Assembly (NCBI GenBank): GCA_022113835.1
Contig: JAILWY010000005.1
Span: 452,501-516,500, forward strand
Length of the DNA stretch: 64,000 nt
Reading direction: 5' to 3'
Source: Atopsyche davidsoni
Taxonomy: Eukaryota > Arthropoda > Insecta > Trichoptera > Hydrobiosidae
Part shown: positions 56,046 through 64,000 of the stretch, piece after piece
How positions within the stretch are numbered: position 1 is the stretch's first letter
Layout of the letters: each line of letters begins with the position of its first letter
Notes under the pieces: generated by a model
The model's database searches: none
Seen by the model: only the letters and a program-made list of their open reading frames with translations
Told to the model about the DNA's origin: nothing
Position numbers and translations under genes: made by a program

Positions 56046-58545
56046 TTAATGTTACAGGATAGTGTGTACATTGAAGATGTGATATTTGTAATTAAAAAAA
56101 ACGCAAAGCTCCATACCAATAAACCAATATTAGTTGAAATCAAATAAATATTTGAATAAATGCTTATGTTGTATTTACAAGCTATTTTAATATGTAGAAA
56201 CACTCTAACTACCGGATCCCTCAAGGCAAAACGTTCTCAAAAGTTCGCCATAACTCTGTCGTCTCCTCATTGTATTTTTGAAAAGTAAGTATGGAGCTTA
56301 TATCGAATAAATATTAATTTAAATACCCACTCAAGTGTTTTACCACCTTCATTTTAGCATTGGAAAATGAGTCCACTAAGACTCGCTATACTTGTTGGTG
56401 TCAAACAGAAATTAAGTCAATACAAAAAGGGGTTATTTTAATCCACTTGGTAAGTTATATTCGGAATTTATCGACATTGTCATTATACCCCTGAGAGATT
56501 TGAGTGCAACAATGAAATCCATAGATTGAAGACGTAGATTTACATTACACTTCTTTCCTTTATGCAGACGTTTATAACTATCGAATCCCGATTTTTTTGT
56601 TTACTACCGGTTATTTTTCTGTTGTATATTTTATAATTGATTTAATTTTGCGATGTAGTTTTGACTCACAATACATTTTTAATTGGCGCTGTCTCACCGC
56701 CGTATGGATTGTAATAAATTTAAATAGTTTTATAATAACACAATATGGTATTAATTTAAACAACTTAATATAAAATTTTATGTAGTCGTAGTCTATCAGC
56801 CAACGCTGCGGTCGGGCGGCAATAAATCGAGAGAAAACCGCATGCCCCGATAGTGCAGGCCCGCGGGTCGTGACGAGCGCCAGAGGAGTCTGCCCTAACT
56901 TTCTCGCTAGCGTGCCGCACACTAATCTCGGAGTCAAGAGTGATTGCTTCTATTTTGTTTTGTAAAAAAAAATTGTTCTTAAATAACCCCTAGTTGATAC
57001 TACCTTAAATACCTAAACTAAATTAAATACCTACTTTATCTGTTTGAAATTCTTATTGAAGCTCTCACTACAGATTGAAATACGTGTGCTGCTATATTTC
57101 AGTCTTTCAAAAATCGAGACCCCTATCTAGAAAAAGTCTGCGGGTTTATTTTGTGGTTTCCCGATTTCAACGATAAATGGTTGGTCACGTCTGCGCTGGG
57201 AGACTGCCAAAGGTTTAGGTTAATATTGGCCGAGTATTGTTCTCACCTTTAATGTATTTTACTGCCACTAGTGAAGAGACAAAACGGCCCGTTAAAACTA
57301 ACACTTCCTTTATGCACACGCGAGCGAATTTAATTTTAACAGCGTTTAAAAAAAATCGGTTAAGTGCCGGCTAGTGAATGGTAATAATTCATAAGCGAAA
57401 CGACACTCAAAATCTTTAATAGCCCAGTAAACGATAAAATGGGGAAAAGTAAACGATAAAAGTGTGAAATTGTTGTTTATTTTGTACTTGGAGATATCAG
57501 GGGACGGGCGCGTGGTCTGGGTACAGAAAATATTTACATTTGACTTGGATTTGGTTATGGAGTATGTCCGCAAGCTTTGACGGTCGCTGTTATTGTATAC
57601 TCGGCATTGAAAAAGCAACAAAATTGAAATATTCACAGTAAAAAAAAATCCATGTAATAAATAAGATTTTGCAGTAAATAAAGATACACAAAAGTAAAAG
57701 AGAAAAATAAGAGACAATCACAATTAAATAAAATAATTCAAAATGACAATAAAAAAGATAAAAAGATGTTTAAAAAAAAAATAAAATACAATGATAATAT
57801 AACGAAAAAAATTGAATTAGTGAAATTCACAAAAGAAAAGTAAATATTATAAAAATAAAATTAAATTAATACATTTCGAAAATCTTTTGAATTTGTTGTA
57901 ACCCAAGCACATGAAGATTAATCTCCTTGCGTATTAGCTCAACAATCACCGCCGCAGTCGAAGGAAAGTGCATTGCATGTGCCGTCATAGTGTTGAAAGT
58001 GCACAGCACTCACGATATGTTTGTACCACAAATTCATCAGATTTTGGGAAGAAGCTAATTTTTTTTGATTAGAATTTTTTTGTGAATCAATACAAATTAA
58101 AATATCTGTAAAAAGGTTGGAATCCCTCGCATTTGTCTGGCGTTGCGTTAATAATATCGAGTAAAGTATACCAGTGCCTAGAAGAAATATAAATATAGTG
58201 ACATCATATACATAGTTAATGCGTAAAGAAAATTTGTCCCGCAAACGTTTTCAAACGACCGTTATTGAAAGTAGAAAATGTTTGGTATGAAGCACGGTAA
58301 ACCCAATAAACCAGATATTATTCTGTCGTATAGAAAATCACCATTTTACTCACGACGTCGTGATTTTTTGTTCTAGGATTACTGGTATGCTCTTTAAATG
58401 GTATGTAATATATTAATATAATAATACAAACGTTGAGGTATCGATACAAAAAAAAGAATAGTCAGCAAGCTTAGATAAAGTCAACATATAAACCTGAAAT
58501 ATAATTCATTAGACGGAGCAATATCTGGGGTTATTAGTTTTTAGC
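56046..58545. other. AT-rich segment with a small island
   Basis: A CG-rich patch at 56795-56930. Minus-strand frames 57346-57717 and 57939-58244 are the longest nonrepetitive ones here. Both open on TTG with no ATG near the start, and neither is recognised. The second would have a membrane-like N terminus and a Cys-rich end, but the missing start argues against a gene. Confidence 0.4.
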
Positions 58546-58549
58546 ACTG

Positions 58550-58745
58550 ACCGGAAGCAGCGCAGGTACCAGCGCGGACATCTCCTAGCCGCCTAGTCGC
58601 CATGGCTGCCATGGCCGCCATGGTCGCCATGGCCGTGTCGCGTCGCGCACCACGTATGATCTCGGACGCTTGTCTCGGTTCCCGTGCAAGCAAAAAAACT
58701 GCTCACATGACTCTTCCCGCGGCAGGGGCGTGCTGTCTATTATTT
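58550..58745. promoter_or_regulatory. GC island with GCCATGG array
   Basis: A CG-rich island built around a 9-bp array; a frame 58602-58856 starts inside the array and is unrecognised (a repeat of MAAM then unrelated sequence). Confidence 0.3.
58599..58634. repeat. 9-bp array (GCCATGGCC)x4
   Basis: Units GCCATGGCT, GCCATGGCC, GCCATGGTC, GCCATGGCC. Each holds GCCAT on both strands (GCCATGGC is self-complementary), the core of YY1/Pleiohomeotic sites. Confidence 0.93.
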
Positions 58746-58859
58746 TATGCAGTGATTTACAAATTTTATTTTATTTACGGTCGATACAATTTTGATCCTT
58801 TTATACAATTTTTAAAAATTCAATATTTTTGGCTCTGTTTGATAATGCGAACGTGACAG

Positions 58860-58930
58860 GTTGGCGAAACTGGTCACCAATACAAATCTATATGTGGAAG
58901 TATTTTACTTATTATTCAAAATATTACAAT
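58860..58930 (+). mobile_element. MITE-like family copy D
   Basis: TTGGCGAAACTGGTCACCAA, then TATGTGGAAGTATTTTAC and TTCAAAATATTAC. The order matches copies A and B. Confidence 0.6.
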
Positions 58931-59120
58931 TTTTAACGATGATGTTTATAGATATTCAAAATTCAATCACACTCAAAAATATGTATGTATACATATATAT
59001 CTATTTAAATATACATATATGTGTGTGTATGTGTGTACTTATTATTATTAGGAATTTATCTGAATCCGAGAGTCAAGGGTACGTCACTGAAAACTAGCTA
59101 CACGAATAAACACGGAGAGA
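58931..59120. other. AT-rich segment with TATG/TGTG runs
   Basis: Contains TATATATC and a GTGTGTATGTGTG run near 59020. No gene. Confidence 0.4.
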
Positions 59121-59124
59121 ACAA

Positions 59125-59305
59125 GTGGATGCGCTGCGGCTTGCGGCATTACGACTTCTGTTTTTTCATCGCTGCTTCATAATTCCGCCGATAGCATCAT
59201 AATCGTGCTGGTCTCCAGCGATAGTCTGGCGGGGATGAGAGGCTGCGGGGGCTGCGGGGCGGATCGTGCGGCGCAGTTCCCGCGGGTCGAGCTTTCGAAG
59301 AAATC
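59125..59305. promoter_or_regulatory. GC island
   Basis: GGCTGCGGGGGCTGCGGGGC (a 10-bp duplication near 59241-59260) and GCGGCGCAGTTCCCGCGGG. Confidence 0.25.
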
Positions 59306-59920
59306 TGCTGTTACTTTCATTGGATTAGTGCAGACAATGCCATTTATATGTACTATATGATATGTAACGAAGTGCTTTGACCCTCTTTTTTGTACTATAC
59401 TTATCTATGGAGCAATTCTCATGTAAATAAGGACACACACGAAAGAAAAAAATATTTTGGATGCATTTTGCAAATACAAAGATAATAGAAAATTATCCGT
59501 GTGTAAATAACCGTTTCATGATGTTTACGAATTAGGTTACTCTTGTTGCGTACATTGGAATTGTAATAAATATCGAATATATTTTTTCCTTGAAAAATAT
59601 GTTTTATATCTTAACATGAATATACAATAATAAGTATTTCAAATCACACCATCTTTAAAATATAAGGAGAATTATTTTATTTTGCACTAACATATATACG
59701 AGGTCGACTGAACATTCATACAAAAGTATTTAACCCCACATTAGAAATGTATAAATTTATTAAAATTACAAATTTAATTAATATGTTTTGGTTTCGGTTT
59801 TTCTTTGTTAAAATGTTTTAATTTATATAAAAGTAATTTGACTTCTATGAAAAAATAAATAAAAATGAAATGATAATTCTGAATCTGAATTTTCTTACAA
59901 AATATGTACATATTTGTATA
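59306..59920. other. AT-rich noncoding segment
   Basis: No structure seen. Confidence 0.4.
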
Positions 59921-60085
59921 CAATATTTTTGACAGAGAGTACTTGGTGTAATTTCATTTTATTTTTTAAAAACGTTCACGTTAGCATTATCAAACGTAGC
60001 CATGTTCTTTTGGTTGGCGAAAACGAACACCAATCAAATTAAACATGTGGAAAAATCACAAAAGTATTTTATTTGTCATATTATA
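59921..60085. mobile_element. MITE-like family copy E, both arms
   Basis: The left part (CAATATTTTTGACAGAGAGT then ACTTGGTGTAATTTCATTTT) is the inverse of copy C's tail. The right part (GGTTGGCGAAAACGAACACC, then AAACATGTGGAAAAATCAC and AAAAGTATTTTATTTG) is the forward head. Opposed arms in one place indicate an inverted-repeat element. A frame at 60002-60277 runs out of it and is unrecognised. Confidence 0.6.
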
Positions 60086-60340
60086 ATTTATATGAACAGA
60101 TTTTGTGTTATTTGTATCATCTGCACTATTGATCAACACGTTAGGCTAAAGGCGTTTATTGTTTTTTTGAAAACACAGTTATTAAAATATATATTGACAT
60201 CTATGAAACATTTTAATATAAGTATTATATATTATTTCGTTATTGCTAATATTGGCAACAGTAGTTTTGGTTTTTAATGCTCTTAAAATTAATTTTATAG
60301 TTGGCCTAGAAATATATTTAAATTGTATTAGATTCCACAC
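60086..60340. other. AT-rich noncoding segment
   Basis: No structure seen. Confidence 0.4.
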
Positions 60341-60344
60341 CTCC

Positions 60345-60505
60345 CGCTGTACTTCCGCCCCGGCCCGGATTGTGATCGCGGCAGTCGCACCTGACAGAAG
60401 AAATTAATCAGCTCGTTATTATGTCAATAACTCGCGAGTCACGAGTGCACGCGCCGGTGTAAGTTGCTGTCGAAAGGCCGGTGACGTCACAGTCAAAATA
60501 TACTT
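60345..60505. promoter_or_regulatory. GC island with Hth/Hox-like sites and CRE
   Basis: CACCTGACAGAAGAAATTAATCAGC places TGACAG (the Homothorax/Meis site) 6 bp from ATTAATCA (homeodomain). Then come CGTTATTATGTCAATAAC, the palindrome CTCGCGAG, and a perfect CRE TGACGTCA at 60482-60489. No tandem repeats. A strong enhancer candidate by motif content. Confidence 0.4.
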
Positions 60506-61485
60506 TTATTCAATAAATTATCAGATGCTTTCTACAAGTAAGTTTTATGCAACATCTTAACTTTGAGCCTTTTCGTTTTAATTTAGATTCTATTGTAACA
60601 TTCAGATCATTCCAGTGATTTTTCATTGTTTATATAATAAGGTTTTTTTTAGTAAGTATGAATTTTTATAAAATTTTCCAAATCTATAAATAATTGTTAG
60701 TCATGTTATCTGTGATATAATTTTATTATTTTTATTAATATGCCAAATTTAATTTTTTTTAACTTGATTAAGTTGGGTTTATATTCTTTTGAAATTGAAA
60801 AGCTTCAATGTGTATTTTATTTATAAATGTGCCGCAATTTTAATGAAAACAAACTCATTAATCAAAATAAATAAAAAATGTTATAGCGTTTTTAAATGCC
60901 ATTGAAAATATATACATAGTAACGAAATTCACTTAGACTGCACGTTTCCGGGACTTATCTATATTAAATATGTGACATTTAAAAGTCGACACATTCGCTA
61001 AGTGATCGGTTTAGTTAGTTTCGTTTTAGTTTGTACCAACTCAAAGTTCACATTACATAAGTGAATACTAGATGTGCATTAATTTTAGCTTAATTATGAA
61101 TATAAAACATCACTTAAAACAACAAAATTTCCATTGGAGACACCCTTCTCAAATGACTTCAGAATGTTTATTTAAAAAAAAAAGCTTAGGCTTATTTAAA
61201 AAAAAAAAAAAAAAAATTTAGCTGTTTTCTTGTTGCTAGGTAGCAAAAACATATACATTATTTTATTATTTAGGATATATTAAATTAATTAGTTATTGAC
61301 AGTAACAAAAGGTTTTGCTTCCACTTCAGATTCTTATTTGTTCATAAGTCAAAGGATACATCATTATGATAAAATATCATCTAGCATTTTAGGTTAGGTC
61401 AGTTAGAAAAATATCTTGATATATTTCATTGCATTTGAATAATTTGTTTGATTTCACAATTAATCAAAATGACTAACTATTGCTT
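60506..61485. other. AT-rich segment with A-tracts
   Basis: TTTATTTAAAAAAA occurs twice at 61168-61219, ending in a long poly-A. It could be retroposon tails. No gene. Confidence 0.4.
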
Positions 61486-61489
61486 GATT

Positions 61490-61685
61490 TGTGAGCCACT
61501 CTGCAGGACCGCCAGCTGTCGGCCTTGTCTCGTCACCGGGCGAGTGATCATTCAATTACCTGTGCTTAAACACGCAGTCTGACCATGCAGACAGGCTCAA
61601 TCGAGCGAGGACGCAGCCAGGGCCTACAATGGCTGCATCGGCTGCTACCGCAAACTGCTCATTACTTTTATATTCTCGAACTGCT
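61490..61685. promoter_or_regulatory. GC island
   Basis: GGACCGCCAGCTGTCGGCC, GGGCGAGTGATCATTCAATTACC and ATGCAGACAGGCTCAATCG. A homeodomain core is embedded; E-box CAGCTG is present. Confidence 0.3.
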
Positions 61686-62425
61686 TAAATAACCCGATTG
61701 CAAATCGTATGGTGCATGTACAACTGAGTGTGAAAGCTTTGAAGCGTAAGCGTAAAAGCATCGTCAGGCCGAATCATGCTTCTTACGTTTAGAAAATACC
61801 TTCAATTCTATAAATTAGCATTTTAAACTGAAACGTTGTATTATTCGTTAAAACAATAAAAGACCCAAAAGCTTATTTTCAATTGTTATCACACGTGTCA
61901 GCAAACAAATTATTAAGGTATTTCTGTTTCACTAAAAAAAGGATAATCAATAAGTTTATAAATTTTAAAATTTGAACCGTTAAATTTTGTTATATTTAGC
62001 AATTAGGTCGATATCGAAACTGGACATTTAAACAACCTTATTCTTATTAAATAATAGATTTAGCATTCCTAGAATAGCAAAAACACAATACCTTGGTACA
62101 CTTGTGTTTGCAAACTGTGATTGGATGTGGCATTTTGTACTCCTTATTCGGTAATCCACCAGTATTTTTTAAAAATAAAAATATTTATGCAATCACTTGT
62201 GAGTAAAAGGTTATTCTTTAGTTATATAATTATTTAAAACGATCAATGGTTCAGTGCATGCCTTATAAGGACCCGCCCCGGCCACGGAATTAGATAAGGA
62301 TAATCATGTTTAATAAAAAAATACCAAGAAGTATATTTATCTATAATTAAAAATTGAATCAAATTCTCTCCAACAATTCAATTAAAAAATGTTTGTTGAG
62401 TAATGGCGGGCAATAAAAGCGCTGT
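61686..62425. other. AT-rich noncoding segment
   Basis: An E-box CACGTG near 61893 and a small GGACCCGCCCCGGCC patch near 62269. No gene. Confidence 0.4.
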
Positions 62426-62429
62426 AGTG

Positions 62430-62570
62430 ATGTAAGCCGTGGAATAACTCAGACCAGATTGGAAAGTGCTAACTAGCGGCCATACGAGAGCAATTATTGC
62501 GTCCAGAGCGGGGGCCGAGAAAAAGTCTGCAGCGCTGGTGCAGCGCGCTTTTTATAAGATCGTTAAACAA
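62430..62570. promoter_or_regulatory. GC island with GCAATTATTGCG
   Basis: GAGAGCAATTATTGCGTCC then GCGGGGGCCGAG and CAGCGCTGGTGCAGCGCGC. GCAATTATTGC is almost a palindrome and its AATTATTGCG core is shared with the island at 6020. Confidence 0.3.
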
Positions 62571-63395
62571 CCGCCAAACAATTAGTACGTAATTAAATTA
62601 GCACTATCAACACTTGCGAGGTGGTCCCACGGTAATCACTATTCAAAATGATGCCGATTTTTTCTGTACGTTGTGATTAATATTTTTAAATCGACCGATA
62701 ACACCACGCGCCCGTGCACTGCGCTCTCGAGAATCAGTCCTCACATGCGTTGGTTTTGTGTTCCAGGAAGCTAAAGGTTTTCCGAATTGGTCACACCTTA
62801 TTATAAATTTCCATTTATACTTAAATGGCATTCCTCTTCAAGCGAATATCACCATATCTTTTTGAACTTTTGGATCTTTTCCATGGAAGTGGATGCGGTC
62901 TTTTAAATCGTATTGTAAATTCACGTACGTTTTCCACTCAATTCCATATGATATGTCCGTGGTGTTTCTTCGGCCTTAGATGCAATATATAGTCACAAGT
63001 GTTTTAATACACCGAAACTACGCTAAGAAGAAACCCCAAAATTTCAATACAAGTGTGAGTATGCGGGATAACCTTGTATCAGTTAGAAAATTCACGCGTT
63101 GAAACGTTTTGGCGTTTTAGACTTAAAAAAATAGAAAATTTATGGACTTTTAAGAAAATAGCTATCATAACTATAGTAGTTTGTGAGTATAAATGTTCTT
63201 CTTTTTTAGTTTTCTATTTTATCGAATAAATGTTTATTCTGGAAAAAGATGAGAAAAAAGTATTATTTTGTTGAATGAATTGTTTCGTTGGAGATGAACT
63301 GTAAATAATTTTGAACTTTTTTTTTGGCAGTTACTGTTATCGTTCAGAACTGATGCAAAAGTGGATTTTTCTGTATATTTAATTTTAGATCGCCT
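62571..63395. other. AT-rich noncoding segment
   Basis: A minor CG patch at 62700-62735. The minus-strand frame 62643-62831 is unrecognised. Confidence 0.4.
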
Positions 63396-63399
63396 ATCT

Positions 63400-63535
63400 A
63401 TAGTCCAAGGAGAGGTGAGAATGAGAACACGCGTCCTGCCTCCAAAGAGCGTCTAGCCGCCGTAAAATGCATTCTTCGGTGAAACCCGCGGGGCCCCGGG
63501 CTAGAGTGGGACTTCCCCGCGCGTGGCTTCCTCAA
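63400..63535. promoter_or_regulatory. GC island
   Basis: AACCCGCGGGGCCCCGGGC, a nearly self-complementary CG run, with CCGTAAAATGC upstream. Confidence 0.25.
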
Positions 63536-64000
63536 TTTATAACACTTCAGCATTATCTGCAGACATCAAAAATACGACTGCTTGTATTTTATTACTAACT
63601 AGAAATGTAGCCCGTCATAAAATGACGTATTCAATGAACGATGCAATAGTGTTTGAACATATGTTTGGCTGACAATTAGATGAACATTTTGTACACATAT
63701 ATTTTGAATAACCGGATATTAATTTCGGAAATAGGAAATATCACATTTCGTGTCACAAACAACAAATCACTTTCACTGCACTGTTATTTATTAGATGCAG
63801 TCTTTATCACGTTCAATTGTGCTATTCTTTTTTAATTACGTTCGCTGTGCTTAGACGGTGTTATTTTTTTAGGAGGCATTTTAAGTTATTAATGATGTGA
63901 TTAATAATTTCTAACGCAACTAAAAAATAAAATTGATACTTGTGTCAAGCTGACATAAACTGGAAATTTCTTAGAAGCATCATATTTTGTTTTTTTGTAA
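63536..64000. other. AT-rich noncoding segment
   Basis: No gene or structure seen to the window edge. Confidence 0.4.

Noticed and set aside
57346..57717. 123-codon minus-strand frame with hydrophobic start
   Set aside because: Starts on TTG with no early ATG. Hydrophobicity is expected from AT-rich codons.
57939..58244. Minus-strand frame with a membrane-like N terminus and Cys-rich end
   Set aside because: It opens on TTG, and the first internal ATG is about two thirds through. No family recognised and no splice context seen.
1..64000. Known insect microRNAs or Hox homeobox exons
   Set aside because: I looked by eye for common mature sequences (let-7, miR-10, miR-iab-4, miR-193, miR-124 and others) and for the WFQNRR homeobox core and saw none. 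A computed search would be more reliable.

Overview
The window reads as nuclear DNA of an insect, most probably a moth or butterfly (Lepidoptera). The background is AT-rich and almost free of long reading frames. It carries several different tRNA-derived SINE relics, a TTAA-flanked foldback element, a dispersed MITE-like family, and a short interstitial array of the insect telomere unit (TTAGG on the minus strand). Eukaryote is near certain, insect is likely, and Lepidoptera is an inference from the repeat style. I recognise no protein-coding gene, rRNA gene, intact tRNA gene, known microRNA or CRISPR array. The longer reading frames either lack a plausible ATG start, are created by tandem repeats, or run through SINE sequence, so no CDS is annotated.

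The dominant architecture is a lattice of roughly 45 to 50 short GC-rich islands (about 80 to 400 bp, one every 1 to 1.5 kb) in AT-rich DNA. Many islands contain AT-rich homeodomain-type cores (TAATTA, CAATTA, TGATTTAT, ATTAAT), GATA sites, CRE palindromes or GCCAT boxes inside otherwise CG-rich sequence. This layout fits a gene desert or giant intron carrying cis-regulatory elements of a developmental gene. The target gene lies outside the window and cannot be named.

A second pattern is a set of short GC-rich minisatellites sitting in or beside the islands: 9-bp units at 2154, 44135 and 58599; 11-bp units at 7430, 22094, 33712 and 52476; 12-bp units at 6097, 24011, 47711 and 53580; and a 14-bp unit at 42567. 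Several multiply a recognisable protein-binding core: CACGTG (12 copies at 42567-42776), GAGAG (7 copies at 33712-33788), GCCAT (24011 and 58599) and G-quadruplex runs (47711). A 7-bp array at 35761-36057 is open in many frames for purely arithmetic reasons.

Layout. 1-12.9 kb: islands, the first minisatellites, a compact hairpin at 3613-3660. 12.9-20 kb: a PBX/Hox-like island, a MITE hairpin, a possible spliced noncoding RNA 3' end (14693-14874), SINE relics. 20-33.5 kb: long AT microsatellite, B-box hairpin, YY1/PHO-like triplet, 20-bp palindrome, a GATA/homeodomain island (27.5-27.8 kb) and the TTAA foldback element. 33.5-48 kb: the densest region for minisatellite arrays and complex islands. 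48-64 kb: more islands, MITE copies, a 75-nt foldback at 54005, and an island with adjacent Homothorax- and Hox-type sites at 60.4 kb.
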